The translations under genes were made by a program, and so were the position numbers. Below, piece after piece: positions 1 through 57,465 of a DNA stretch of 64,000 nt; position 1 is the stretch's first letter; each line of letters begins with the position of its first letter. Under the pieces are notes generated by a model. The model was not told the origin of the DNA. It saw only the letters and a program-made list of their open reading frames with translations, and searched no databases. The stretch lies in NCBI RefSeq assembly GCF_040412425.1, contig NC_089753.1, positions 36,079,913-36,143,912 of the forward strand. The letters are read 5' to 3'. Origin of the DNA: Macrobrachium rosenbergii. Taxonomy: Eukaryota > Arthropoda > Malacostraca > Decapoda > Palaemonidae.

Positions 1-350
1 GGACAAATCAAACGATGCGCTGGTTGAATAAGATACAGAAATCATATAGGCTAAACTGAAATTGCCTATGGAGATAACATTATACATAAGTCTAGTAATC
101 TGTATAACATAGAATTACAGATCGTACTAGACTGTATCATACAAGGACATGAATCATGCTAAGGAAGCTCTTGGAGATGATTAGAGATCTGTAGAAGATA
201 AAGAACAGGAAAGACGTGGGTGTCGGAATTTCACAGGAGGCCCCTAGCGATAGTACACGGCGTTTTGGGGCCAGTGATGATACCAGTGCACCGACGCCCT
301 GCGGCCCTTACCGTGTAATGGGAAAAAATCCCGTGACAACCGCAAGGGGG

Positions 351-418
<68 letters not shown>
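351..418. repeat. (ATT)n microsatellite
   Basis: About 22 uninterrupted trinucleotide units. Confidence 0.95.
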
Positions 419-419
<1 letters not shown>

Positions 420-838
420 CGTCAGTTTAACCAGTACAGTTAAAGAAGTTGAACAGCTAGAGGGGAAAAGTACAAATTAATGCAGAAGGGAAGCAATGCA
501 AACAAGCTTGAATATCGCCACGCTAGGCACACGGCAGAACAACGCCCCCCCCCCCTCAACAATCAGCCCCTTGCGGGAATGAAAAAGGTGAGGGGAGGGG
601 TACAGACAATGTATTACAAGCCAACTGGTAAAGTCTCTGTTATCTGTGATTAAGTGCTGATGCTTAAGGAAAGCTTCACGTTGTAGCATTAAGAATATGG
701 TTACTGAAACGAAATTAGAATATATAATCAATATAACAAGTGTGATCAGTGTATATCCGATAATTATTTTTACTGGTAAACGTCAAGGGATTATATAACA
801 ACATATACTGCAAATAAGTTGTAAATAGTCAGTTAATG

Positions 839-841
<3 letters not shown>

Positions 842-895
<54 letters not shown>
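842..895. repeat. (TA)n microsatellite
   Basis: Uninterrupted TA dinucleotides, one side of the 940-1080 fold-back. Confidence 0.95.
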
Positions 896-899
<4 letters not shown>

Positions 900-939
900 T
901 GAGTCACGAAAATATGGAACGTGATAAATATATAAATAA

Positions 940-1078
940 AGACAAAATCCACGAAGGAAAGAGAAACAATGGAATGCTGTGCTGCAAGGCCTTTCGACTT
1001 ATGGTCCTTTACTTAGCAGACGATCAGTCGAAAGGCCTTGTAGCACTCCATTCTTTCTCTTTCCTTCGTGAATTTTGT

Positions 1079-1080
<2 letters not shown>
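940..1080. repeat. Fold-back repeat between two (TA)n tracts
   Basis: Arms of about 55 bp (AGACAAAATCCACGAAGGAA and its mirror around 1030-1080) with a short loop; directly bordered by (TA)n at 1081 and by (TA)n at 842-895 nearby. Confidence 0.85.

Positions 1081-1152
<72 letters not shown>
1081..1152. repeat. (TA)n microsatellite
   Basis: Uninterrupted TA dinucleotides, other side of the fold-back. Confidence 0.95.
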
Positions 1153-1156
<4 letters not shown>

Positions 1157-4100
1157 GCACAAAAGGGAGAAAATTCCAAAGTCAGAGGGTGAAAGGCAAG
1201 GAAAGCATCCCATTCAAGCAACCAAGAAATTTACGGTGGTGTCCACAGGGTAAATGTGAGATGTAATGGACCGGTCGGTGTTACATGAGAGAAGGCAAGA
1301 TTTTCCTTAGCTTAAAGGATCAGTTCTGAAATTGTTCCTGCAAATAAGAAACAAAAGAGCCACCTGCAGCTACGGCAAAAAATGGCTTTAGAGAACATAC
1401 CTACGGGAAAGGAGAACCAGGTAGACGAATTGGCTGTGATTCAGTCCTAAATAAAATAAAATTACCCTAAATCTGAAACCAAAAGATTACAAGGCACTGA
1501 AACAAAACTTTCTTTTAAAGAGACAGCGTTTTTTCTCTGGACCACGATTTATCACCTCGAAAACCCTGTACAAACATTCAAAGAAATTTACCTTCATCTT
1601 CCATTATACAGAACAGAAGAACCTGATAAGGAGTACACAGAGAAACAAGTAGAAACTGTCTCAAAAGGTACCGACCTTGGCTAAATTTAGTTTAGTATAA
1701 TCTCCTGATCAGAAAAGACGGCTGACCTTAACTAGATTCTGTATACTACTCTCCAGATCAAAGACGAGAGATAATGAAGACCAGTCCAAGATCAGGTGTG
1801 AGCAGAGTCATGCCAGTTAAAGTTACAGAGAGAGAGAGAGAGAGAGAGATACTGAGATGTGTCATTGATGTACCATGAACAAATGAGATAGGCTACAGGT
1901 CACTGATATAGGCGGGTACAAAGTAGGGTACAGAACGAACCCAGAGGTGTATTACATAAACTTGGAAGAGAACAAATACTGCACCATCAAGAACAAAAAC
2001 AAACAAGAAGAAGTTCGGCAAATGACTTTAAATTAATTTATGAGGAGGATGAGTAAAATCAAAAGCATGAAGTTTGGCTGGCAGAGCCTTGCTGGCAGAG
2101 TTTACGAGCAAAAAATCAATCTAGGGGGATTAACAGCACTAGCAAAGTGGGAGAAGGATTGGATGATACACAAGAAACGGAGAGGACTTTCCACTGTAAC
2201 AGCATGTTATAAATCCCTCTGAATGGAAGAGAGAGAGAAAAAAATGGGTTTCACAGAAGTTTTTGAAAATTTCGTCAACAGGGACCAGAAATTGTTTCTT
2301 GGTAAAAAGGCCAATATCTTAAGCTTCTTCTTAGTATGGAAAATCTCTAAAAATGATGCTAAGGACAATTGGAAAGAAGCCTGAACAACGATAGCAGGGG
2401 ATGGTAGGTATGACAAACGTACTTGCTCCTTAGACGTCAGGTGGTAGAGTAGAGGTAATAAAACAATGCAACAATTTCACAGAGCACTCAAGGTAGCAAG
2501 AAGCTAGTCAGTCTTTTCCTTTGGGGTAAGACCATTTTCCTTTCCCTTTCCGGTACTCCTTCTTGCTTCAATTCTGGGCTAGTCAAGAGCATTGATTTTC
2601 TTATCATATGACTTTTTCTTATGAAAAGGCAAGACTATCAAAAAATGGTATGCTTCACCTCTTCTGGTAATGCAGAGCCCAAATGCTTAATGTCAAGCTT
2701 CAGACTGGTGGAACCTTGGCTAAGTAAAGATAGCAGAAAAGAAGATACACGTCTACTACTGCTGATCTCATTGTTTTCCATACTGTGCTTACATTTGGAA
2801 CAAGCCAGAGAGGCCATTCGCTTTCTAGAAAGCTTATTTGTGATATGAAAAGTGAAAAGAGAGGATAATGAATGAAAATTTTTGAAATGATGAGATACTC
2901 CCAACAATCCAGCACTTCCTACATTTACTTTGCAGAAGTCTTTAACATTTGAATAACTCATTGCCTTTTAAAGTCAAAAGTCGTTTCTACTTTTGTCTTC
3001 CTTGAATTCTAAAAGATTTTATGGTCTATCCTACTTTTCGGTGCCTTTCTCCTTTCTAACACCCCTACCATCTCTTGCTTCTGACGGGCCAGATACGGTC
3101 ATCTCGCCCAACTCTGGGCGATACTGAATCTTATGTGATAAAATTTAAATGATCACTTCATCTTTCATCTTTCTCTCTGCAGTCATGGCGCCTGATAAAT
3201 GATAATCATTGAGTTACTATCTTTCGCTCTCGCATGCACTCTCAACAATTTTGGCCTCTGGGCCCATTCTGTCCAACCGAAGCTCAAGCTCAGAAAACAG
3301 TAAGGAAGTAAACAACACAACTTTGTCATGAAGCAACCGGACAGTCTCGGCACACGCGAATTACGTCGCGAAGGAATCTCAAGCTCGCAGCATACACCTG
3401 CACGCCAACTGAAGGACTGCATTGCGTGCATTCAGAAGAGAAAGGGGCAGTTTTCGAATCACCGCCGTAACAAGGAAGTGGTCAATGAGAACTGTTGATT
3501 AGCACTGAAGGCAACCAACCCATTCATTCCGCGCTCCATATTCGCCAATCGTCGGCGGTTATTGTGTCCCGCTGCTTAGCAAAGAGGGACAGGAGAGGTA
3601 GAGAGAAACGGGGCTGCTCTGCTGTGGCAGTTTTTCGCGCCACTTTTGGTTTGTTTTCGTTACGTTTTCTTAGTCAAATCTCATGTTGTGGTACAAATTT
3701 ACAAACCAATTACAATTCTTATTAAAAATATGAAGGAAATCATATAAACAAAACCAAAAGCCCACAAAAAATAACAAATATACGAACACTGAGTGTTTAA
3801 GCTTTTTTTCCCCAATTTTTCGTGCGCTATCTTTTCAAGATAGCGCATCCAAAAGTCCGCGTTATCTAATCGTTATCACAAAATTTAATTCACATTTTTC
3901 ACTTTCATACAATACGAGCACTTCACGACGCTAATAAATTAAAAACTCAAATTAAAGGCTCTCTCTGATGTATGCAGTGTGTGTTATGAAGTCTATCCAT
4001 TCAGCTACGATATTAATACAATTAACGGGAAAACGGTGATTGAGATATGACATCTTTAGTGTTTAAAATGCTAATAAATATGTGACTAACCTAAACGTGT

Positions 4101-4512
4101 TTAAATATTCACTAACCAGACAGGGATAAAACAACTGTCAGACTCTGAGAACGTTAATATTATATATTACAGATAAGGTACCACTGAGAAAACTCGAACA
4201 TAGCATAATCCAGCTAAAACAAATAAATGGCGAAAAATACAATAGCAACCACATAGAGATGTATAAAACAACCAACAAATAAAGAAGTACATAAGCTTGA
4301 GCCGTTCTCTTAAGTTCTACAGCACTCCGTCGGGGTGAACTTGATGTGGGTCTAACACAGTGACCTACTTTAGAATGTAGGTTCATTTCCAATAGTCGAT
4401 GAGACTATATTAAAAAAAAAAAGTGGAAATGGGTTTAATGTTAGTGATTACACGAGAGAGAAGCCTATTTAAACTCAAGTACTGAGAATTACTATTACAT
4501 GAAAGTTGTAGA

Positions 4513-4545
<33 letters not shown>

Positions 4546-5069
4546 ATTTAGCAGTTTCCTTCATCACCAAGCGGCTCCAGAGAAGAAGCAACACAATGGT
4601 AGCTGGCACATTCACATATCACATGCTGAATTGTGAATGAACACTCTGTACAGTAAACTTCCACAACGCTAGTTCCTTCATATACCTAAACAGAAGGCTT
4701 ATAATCAACCTATCGAAGCTCCCTCTTTCGCACCTAATCCAGCCACTTTTGGTTCTTCCTCTCTCCTTGCCCATGACACTCCAAATTATACAACCTTTCA
4801 CCAGCCTATCATCGTCCACTGTTTTGACAAGAAAATGCTCCGATCCATTCTTTCCACCTGCACTAACCTTTTTACCACTTCTGTGTAGGCCTATTTCCAC
4901 ATTTCTCGTCCTAACCATTTTTACGCCATCTGCACATTTAAAAAACTTCTTCCTCTTTTTCCTTTATTTTCAAGCAAGATCCACTCTTACTTCCATATTA
5001 TTCCCGCCTCCTCCTTCATAGGCAATTCAGGACTTCTTGATCTTTTGCGCAAACACTGCTCTCTTTCTT

Positions 5070-5290
5070 CTCTAGGCCTACCTAAGCCGTGCCTAACAAT
5101 TTTTTAGTTTTAAAGGTTTCTCCAATTTCTCATCACATACCCCAATCAACACTATCATCTGCAAACATAGCACATTCCACACTCCATTCACGCCTCATTT
5201 CCTTATCACAAAACTTTGTACCTTCATTTACTGTCCTTTCAACGACTTCTCGGATCATCCAATCTACTGTACACGGATACTGAACAGTCA
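5070..5290 (-). pseudogene. Decayed antisense LINE reverse transcriptase fragment
   Basis: Minus-strand translation gives a short run MIREVVERTVNEG, then KEMRREWSVECAMFADDSVDWG; FADD (5154-5165) is the RT motif C. The frame is lost on both sides. It may belong to the same LINE family as the 10.8-11.5 kb remnant. Confidence 0.55.
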
Positions 5291-6189
5291 TAAAGGCAAT
5301 GTACCTTTGTCAGAGACGTAATTTTGCATCAAACCTGTCACTCTCTCACCTACATATTCTGAATCATCCTACACACAAGTCTATATATACATATGTGTGT
5401 GTGTGTGTTCAGCAATATGCGTTTTCTTCTGAGAGGGGATGGCTCCACATCGTTTTAACCTTTTGGTTTGCAGCAAATCTTCCGGAGTGAAGTGTGCATG
5501 TGTGCATATGTTTACGTGTATATCTTTCGCCTAGACAGTCAAGTACCGAAAAGTCCTTGATGACAAACGTCACTGTTGGCGTTCCCTTCATCCTCTTTTT
5601 CTGACGTAACTGTAAACGAAACCGATGTACCCTGAATCCACCTAATCTCATAAATCGTTACCCAATGCTACACTTCCTCGAGTTCCATTCGATTGCATAA
5701 AACCGAACAACAGAACCAGTTTTTTATATATATACCTGTGACTAAGGGTACAATAGTTTTCTTTTATTACAGCTTAGAGACTGACAAAAAGGGGGCTTGT
5801 TTACGAATGCATGAATCGACACTTATGAAAGAGTACAAGAAGATGGCATAAAGTCACAAGTTTAGATAAAGGGAAGAGAGAACTAGAATCAGGGAGCTGG
5901 AATAACTGTGTAGTGCAACGACGACCATGGGCTTGCCAGTAAATGAACAAGGATACGCAACCAGTGTTTTTAGTGGTTAAAAATACACAGATTATCGCCT
6001 CGTAAGTTTCAACTTCATATAATGACCAAAATTAAAAAAATTAAAAAACCATCGACAAGAAAAGGGTAAAGGAGACGATTGCTTAAACGTCAGATTATAG
6101 GCGAACAATTCAAGATAACGATATCAGTAAAAAAAAAAAAAACCCTTGCAGCGTGCTTGAAGGGATGAAGATAAGGATCTCTCCTGCAT

Positions 6190-6255
6190 GCAGTTTATCG
6201 AGAATTTTTATCTGACTATGTCGCAGTTTATCGAGAATTTTTATCTGACTATGTC
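6190..6255. repeat. 33-bp perfect tandem duplication
   Basis: Two adjacent identical copies beginning CAGTTTATCGAGAATTTTTA. Confidence 0.85.
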
Positions 6256-6449
6256 AAAAGCTTCATAGCTCTTACCGATTTCTTGTGAACATGCTTAGGC
6301 CTACATGCAAACAGACAGTGGTGAACGCAGCCTAGGCAAAGCTACGTTGGTAGAGATATGACGAATATTAAACATTAAAAAGAAGGCTTATATTATATCT
6401 TGAGATAAGGACGCCCTGAATAAACTTACTGTAAGAAACTCAGTTCCTC

Positions 6450-6610
6450 TGCGTGAATGGAAGTTAATGACAGAAAAACCATATTTCAAATGCAACTTTT
6501 TCTCTACTCTACAAACGACGTGGCTAAACGGCTCTGCACGAATGGAAGGTGCTGACAAAAATGTCATATTTCAAATGCAACCTTTTTCACAAACGGCGCA
6601 GGTAAACGGG
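6450..6610. repeat. Diverged tandem duplication, about 80 bp unit
   Basis: Two related copies each carrying CATATTTCAAATGCAAC and an ACAAACG..GTAAACGG-type segment. Confidence 0.65.
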
Positions 6611-6646
6611 ACAGACTACAGTATGTGCTGGTCCATGCCAAGCAGA

Positions 6647-6769
6647 GGGGGGGCGGGGCTAGTTTGTTAATCTGGGCAGCATGTTCTTCAAACAAAACAG
6701 ACAGGGACAAAGGATCAAGAGATTTAAAGAACATGCGGCCCAGATTAACAAACTGTAACCCCGCCCCCT
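6647..6769. repeat. Inverted repeat, 42-bp arms
   Basis: Arms 6647-6688 and about 6727-6769 (GGGGCGGGGCTAGTTTGTTAA and mirror) with a short spacer. A TATATAA (6781-6787) and an AATAAA (about 6834) follow, a layout also seen in solo LTRs. Confidence 0.75.
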
Positions 6770-6930
6770 TGCGGTTTTTGTATATAAATCTTTGTCAACT
6801 TCTTTTGTATTCAGTGTGTACTTGAAAATGTTGAATAAACTACGAAAGTACTTGTTCAAAGTCCTGGTTTTCACACACTTTCTGACGTGGATTTAGTGAT
6901 ACTCTCAAGTACGCGTTCCTTTGTGCTGCA

Positions 6931-6932
<2 letters not shown>

Positions 6933-6995
<63 letters not shown>
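6933..6995. repeat. (TA)n microsatellite
   Basis: Uninterrupted TA dinucleotides. Confidence 0.95.
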
Positions 6996-6998
<3 letters not shown>

Positions 6999-9204
6999 AT
7001 CATATTGTGTTCAGCCTAGGCCTATGGCGACGTAAAAATTAAAGCTCGGCATTATTATTGTATTAACAGCCTACATCTGCCCTCCAACAAAATGAAGCAT
7101 TATAGTAACCTATACAGGTACCGATTATTATCTTGTACTTTAGTTAACGCGTGCTTCTACGACCTACTTAAAATTAATTTGTTTAAATTGTTCCGCTCAT
7201 AACACTAAGGCTACAAGGAATAAAAGTTTAAACTCACTCTGATCCAGGAAGAAAAAGTCTCGTCCTAATTGGATGGTTTACTAAACTTGAGTATAGCCTG
7301 CAGTTCCAGACCGTTGAAATTGTCCTAAAATTCTGGCAATAATACCAGAATTCAAAACACACCAAAGCACTTAAATACTACATAAATTACCGCTTTCCAA
7401 AACGTTCTAAAGCCGTCGTCGACTACCACCAAAAGGATTCGTAAGCCGGTATCCACTACACTGAACACGGGTTAGGAAGGGAAGGAAGTAAGCTATTTTG
7501 AACGATATTGCATTTCTTAATTGTTACTGCTTATGATAGAAATTCATTACCTTGAAATCGTATGTATACTTTAAGTATTTTGAATCTCAGATGATTTTGA
7601 TTATCTAAAAATAAAATTTAATTTTTAATTTTATTTTTTTACTCGCTGTAAATACAAACTTGTCAAACAACTCTGGCCTGTACTGTCAGGCTGAGAGTTC
7701 TCTAACCCTTTTCAAAGCAGACGAACGTTGCGCAGTCATCCTGCTCCCGAATCCTCGTATTTCATAGTTACCGGCCAATACATTACACACATTTGATTCA
7801 TGCCTTGAATATTCTGTGCATATCACGATGGCTGCAGGCATTGAAAGCAATGATAACAATACCATGAAGTGTCGATTGCTGCTAGTTGCCGGAAACTTGC
7901 AAATTTATGGCGAGTATGAGGTTTTTAGCCATTCTTTTAACGAATTTGAAGTTTTCGCGTGGTTCTCTCCGTTTTGTGTCAAAAGCTCCTCCAGCGTTGC
8001 TCAGCTGTAGTTGAATAGCTGATTACAGCCAACTTACCTGTCAGTTCATTTTTGGTTGGCCAGTGTAGTACAAATACATAGGATTATAAAAAAACAATCG
8101 TAATTTCGTTATAGAGGACCGGCTTTCTAATTTTGAACGTAACTTATTATGAACTTACCAGCGTCACAATTACTATATGAATTTGTTATGTACATAGTAA
8201 AGGCAGCGCGGAAGTTGGTGTCTATAGGCTATATGTGTGTAATTATTATATACATCATTACAGAGTTGCGCACAAAAATAAATGCATGACATATTTACAG
8301 TGACATGTATTCATCCAGTAATGTTAAAAACAATAGCATGGGCTGTGTTGATCCAAAACTTTATTATAAGTGATGACACTTGCAGAGTTTTAAAAACTCG
8401 TGTTTGTTCCCACATAATTGAAATATAGTGATGGTATTTTTATCCCAGTATTGTTCAGTCTTATGGATAAAACCGGATTAAGCCGATATGGATGACACGG
8501 TTTTACCTATTCTGTTGGGATAAAATTGGATAAACAGTCAAAATAGGATAAAGCTTCCGTAATTTTGCGAAATATATACATGTAAACGTATCTCGTGAAA
8601 AAACTAGTATACAGTACATATTGACCAAGTGATCACACATTTCAGCATTTATGCGAACATTAGGCCCAATTCTCCACGCACATGTAGGCCAGCAGGCTCA
8701 TAGGTAAGGTATATGAACAACTGATTGTAAACTGTCATTTAACAAGGGTGACAGCAGCCCTTCATCGGGGTCCTATTTTGGAATGACTGGTCTCCAACAA
8801 GAATGTAGTTTGATAATGCCACAGTGATGAGATTATTGTTGTTATTAACTCGATATGTTATGATAGTTTAGGAACCCTGAAATGTATTGTGACAGTGGGT
8901 TATTTAAAAACCCACCTCGACTAACTTTTTAAACGATAAATACTTTGAAGTAATGTTTATGCGGATTAGAGGCGGTTTTACTTATTGTTGATGATGGGCA
9001 AGTATGTATGACCAAGGCATGCTTAAGAAAAAGGCTTCGATGGAACAAACAAGTGTAACTATCGTATACATTTTATTCACTGGTCGCTCCGACCAAGCTA
9101 GGTCTTTCCATTGTTAAATGGTTAAGATGTGATTGTGTCCATTTTTACCAATTTATTTTGATCATATATGTCTATGTTAAATGCAGGAAAAAAGGGCAGT
9201 GTTT

Positions 9205-9308
<104 letters not shown>

Positions 9309-9319
9309 CTTTTTTTCAG

Positions 9320-36861
<27,542 letters not shown>

Positions 36862-36904
36862 TGGCACAGTATTTGTAGTTAGATCCACTGTTCATGCAGT
36901 TATT

Positions 36905-36910
36905 ATTAAA
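36905..36910 (+). terminator. Candidate ATTAAA poly(A) signal for the P5B gene
   Basis: An ATTAAA hexamer lies about 45 nt after the stop codon. A canonical AATAAA further on (37482-37487) would make the transcript run close to the 3' end of the opposing AP4M1 gene. Inference from motif only. Confidence 0.35.
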
Positions 36911-37449
36911 TTTTTCATTTTCTAGAATTTGGTTTTCATATTACCTGTTTGTTGCAGATATACTATGTTCACGTGGATAGCTTTTGGAAAGCTTCCACAA
37001 TTAATAAGTCTTTTACCAGCAGAGGAACGAATGTCAGGAAGAGTGAACCCGCTACTGATGATCCTGAATTGTAAGCTGCTGCTATTTTGCAAAATTAGTA
37101 ACCAAGATCTTCAAGGATAATTGTAAAAAAAAAAGTTCATTTAAATAACCAAAAAACTCAGTTTCAACTAGATTATGTACACTTTTAATCAAGATCAAAT
37201 ATTACTTACATGACTACATCCCTGCAACACCCAGCATCATCTCATTTGCTTTTACTATTGATAAATACTGGAGATGCTCTCGTTGCAGGTCAATGAGTAT
37301 CCATACTTTAGGTACATAAACATCTAACATTTCTCAGTCCTAAAAAGTCTGAAAAAATATCTAAGTGAAATTCTGTCAGGGAGAAAATTCATAAATAGCT
37401 TAACATAAGTGTACTGTAATAATAATACAAAGAAATTACCAATTATTCT

Positions 37450-37455
37450 TTTATT
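37450..37455 (-). terminator. Candidate AATAAA poly(A) signal for AP4M1
   Basis: On the minus strand, AATAAA lies about 80 nt downstream of the AP4M1 stop codon, a plausible distance for a short 3' UTR. Motif evidence only. Confidence 0.4.
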
Positions 37456-37534
37456 ATGAAAAATATCAATAACACTGAATCAATAAATAATAAAGCACCA
37501 TTTTTTGGAAAGATATACCTTAAAAGCTGCTGTT

Positions 37535-53992
<16,458 letters not shown>

Positions 53993-54801
53993 CTGCATTG
54001 AATAGTTAAGGATCAAAAGAAAGAAAAGTTATAAAATAAAACCTAATACTGTACTGTACTATATGACAATGCTGTTTTAGATTAGACTTTGTCACTATGA
54101 ATTGTATCCCTAGCAAAATAACCACTTTCATCATAATTATTTAGCACTTTGGTGGATGCATCTTTCTACTGTTCTTTAAGTGTTCATACAGTACCTGGGT
54201 GAGAATATGAAGGATGAGAGTCACCTCCCCACTCCAGAAAACAGTCTGAAGAGTAGGCTAGACTGTTCAAAGTTCCTCAAGCAATATAGAAATCTCTACC
54301 AAGGTTGAGGAGTCCAAGCCCTTAAACAACGAGATCAGGGAAATGGCTGAGTGGTAGTCCTTACCACAGAAATAGAGAGGAGTGTCTCTTATTGAAGATA
54401 AGACAAAAATACTATGTGATCTGCTGAAAAGTCATTACTACTGGAGAGACACCACTCTGACAACATTAACCACAGAAGATAAGTTAGTTCTCTTTGTGCC
54501 TCACAGAGAAGGCCCAGCAGACTGACCTACCACACAGCTCATGGTCAGTGAATAAACACCAGAGTCATTCTGAGACTGGGAATAGCCCTGCACTTGGTTG
54601 ATCACTCAATGAAAAGCATACATATCAAGGTTTTCATAAGGGTGTTGGAAGGTGCCTTTGGTCTTAGAAAGTGCAGACTGTTCCCTACAGGCTTCTGAAG
54701 CAATGTGATCAAAAAGTCAAAGTTGGCTGTCCTCTCCCTAGAAGGGTCCTGTCCCTAGAGGGGTGGCAGATGACTGGGAGCAAATGGAGTCAACACTGAC
54801 A

Positions 54802-54852
54802 TGCTCATGACCAAACTTTATTGACCAATGCAATAAAGTTCGGTCATGAGCA
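54802..54852. repeat. Short hairpin, 22-bp stem
   Basis: TGCTCATGACCAAACTTTAT and its mirror, one mismatch, separated by a 7-nt loop. Confidence 0.8.
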
Positions 54853-55584
54853 CACTTTTGCAAATATCTACCTGCACTGCCTACAATCATCAGACCAAGA
54901 AATGGTTGCCTGGATTCTGTCATTCCCAACAGAAGTGATGGCTGCGGGGACACTCCTTAGCCTTTTCGCAGAAGGGAGCCTACTGGGCCCTCTTCCATCA
55001 CTGTGAGAGAGGTCTTGATCCCACCAGATATCCACATTTCCTCCAACTCCCCTTGGCCTTGAGTAAGAACGCTCAGGAGGGATTTCCTCAATGTGGGGTT
55101 TATAATGTAACATGATTGGCTGGAGATGTATCTGTACGTCATTGTGACTGTCTCTCCCCCAAGTTTCCTCAGACAGAAGAACCCCTTTTTACCAAAAGCT
55201 CACCCATAACACTGCGCATGCGCTGTAACATTCGAAATGGCCACCATACAATAACAAATCATCCCACTCTCTCCCTGGTCTACTCCACCCATAACCCTGC
55301 TGAACTATGTTGGATTGTCCCCCTCTCCCCTTGGTCTATTCCACCCATAACTTCGCTTTCCTTAGGGGTCCCCTAGCTTGCTGGATGAAGTTCTGAGGTT
55401 AATTATGGGTTAACTACAGTCGACCAACGAAAAAAAAATGTAAATTATTAATAAGCAACCAAAATACTATACATAGTCAATTTCCAATGTGATAACCGAT
55501 GCAGAGCTCTTGCAGAGTTCTACCATAGAATTACTAAATTTAAATGCCAAATTCAGTTATGTAATGAGGAACTAGCTATATCAC

Positions 55585-56076
55585 TGGTAACTCTAAGACG
55601 TAGTTCCGCGGTGAGCTAGACTATGGCAATTGACGTTTTCCTATGTTATTTCACTTGCTTTACGAGAATTTAAAGTAATATTTTGTCGGCTGGCTGCAAC
55701 TAAACTGTAATTGACCTCTGAAGACTACACTAACGACGGGGTAGATCTAAGCTGGCATTCCGTGGCGAGCCCCCACCCCCTTCCATAGCAAATACAGCAA
55801 AATTGTAACCAGTAAACACCCCTAAAAATACCAACCTAACGTACCCTAGGGGTGTTTACTGGTTACAATTTTGCCGTATTAACTATGGAGGGGGGTGGGG
55901 GGCTCGCCCCGGAGTGCCGGCTTAGACCTACCTGTCGTGTAGTCTTCAAAGGTCAATTACAGTTTAGTTACAGCCGGCCGACAAAATATTACTTTAAATT
56001 CTTGCAAAGCAAATAAAATACCATAGGAAAACGTCAATTGCCATAGCCTAGCTCACTACAGAACTACGACTTATAA
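55585..56076. repeat. Near-490 bp palindrome between AP4M1 and RyR
   Basis: Long mirrored arms: GCTAGACTATGGCAATTGAC at about 55610 pairs with its mirror at about 56030-56052; innermost arms are GGTGTTTACTGGTTACAATT and its mirror around 55800-55870. Mismatches are few. Confidence 0.85.
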
Positions 56077-57465
56077 TTACCATAACATTTAATGAGGCCT
56101 ACAGTAGGTTAGGTAAGGGATACAACCTTACGATATAGCCTAGCCTAAGCTATGTCTTGGTTAAAAGGGGCTTAGGCAATGAACTGAGAGAGAAGTGTTC
56201 TAGTTCCTAATTAAATTTCAGAATAACTGCACTGAAGCAGCACAAGCACAGATCAAGGACAAATTTCTCCCAAAGTACAGCCTAACCTAACCCGAATGTA
56301 GGGTGCAGTGGACTTCAGACCCAATAACCCTCCTCCCCAGTGGGACATCGTAAATGACACGATGTGTGCACAACTATTCAACAGTATAACTGCTTTCTGA
56401 ATCACATTAACATAACTGTAGCCAGAGGCACTTAAGCAACGTAATATTCTAGGATACGCAGTGACTTGGCGTAACTTCGCCTGGTCTAGCCTAATATGAC
56501 CTGGTCGACCACTTCATACTTCCCTATGATTTCTCGTGGACTTCGCTTACGTTAACCTTCTTGATCATTATGTAAAAGGATACATATTGAAATGAATAAT
56601 ATTTCACCGCGTTTGTTGGCAATGCAAAATGCTCTTAACATTTTCCTTCGAACGCTGTAAAAATTACGTTTCACGCAGATTCCAAAGGGTAAGATATATA
56701 AGTGACGGGATGGAAAAGGATACATTTAACTTAGGAGAACATAAGAGAATCCGAATCTTTATTTGATCTTTTCGAACGCCATTAGAAATATTACTGCGAT
56801 AGTTGTCTGTTTACCATTACCCACCCAAACACTAACAGAGCAGACCTAAAACGGGTTCGTTTTCTTTTCAATTATGACGACTATTCTTTAATAAGTAGTT
56901 AAATCCATTCATCAAGATGTCATTTATGTTTAAATATATATAAAAGAAATATTATTAAAACAGTATTTATAATTTTAGGAGTTGCTATATTTAAGATTCA
57001 CAAAATATTACGCTTGCGTGAAGCATATTTGCAATGAACGTTGCTATTTTTTCAACACACAAGTAAGTTCATCACTAATAAAATGCATCTTTCGAGGTTT
57101 ACCAAGGTACTCTTACTTATACATGTAAACAAATGTCAAGTTAGGTGGCTGTTCTCTACGCCTCCCTTCAAATTGTCGTAATGGTACATACCCACATTTT
57201 TTTATGTAACTGGCAGTTTAAGAAAATAGTAAATTTTATGACTGCAGTATCCATATAATATGACGAACACCGAAATATTAGCAAGAGGATTATGAAGGCC
57301 GAGCTCAAACAAGCTTATAAACAATGATAGCCTAAACTGTTTGGGTATGGGCATGGCCCGGAAATACATATGAAGGCTTAGATGACGATAATTTCGAATT
57401 GCAGTACGATCTCAGTAAGTGTAACTCTTTTTGTGTAACATAGACCACTTATATATCTAAGAATC

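Larger units (their letters stand above)
53993..57465. other. AP4M1-RyR intergenic/intronic stretch
   Basis: Should contain the first AP4M1 exon but I could not identify it. Holds the large palindrome, a hairpin, and near 55.25-55.37 kb a short diverged duplication of a TGGTCTACTCCACCCATAAC-type segment. Confidence 0.4.

Noticed and set aside
836..1266. Open frames made of Ile-Tyr or Tyr-Ile repeats over (TA)n tracts
   Set aside because: Any (TA)n run is stop-free only in some frames and translates as Tyr-Ile; there is no other coding evidence. Same reason at 9.2, 11.9, 60.4, 60.7, 61.2 and 62 kb.
4138..4392. Minus-strand 84-codon open frame
   Set aside because: Leu/Ser-rich chance frame with no domain, no splice context and no neighbour support.
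56560..56580. ATG ATC AAG followed by GTAAGC on the minus strand as the AP4M1 first exon
   Set aside because: It encodes only six residues and does not resemble the AP-4 mu start; too weak to call.
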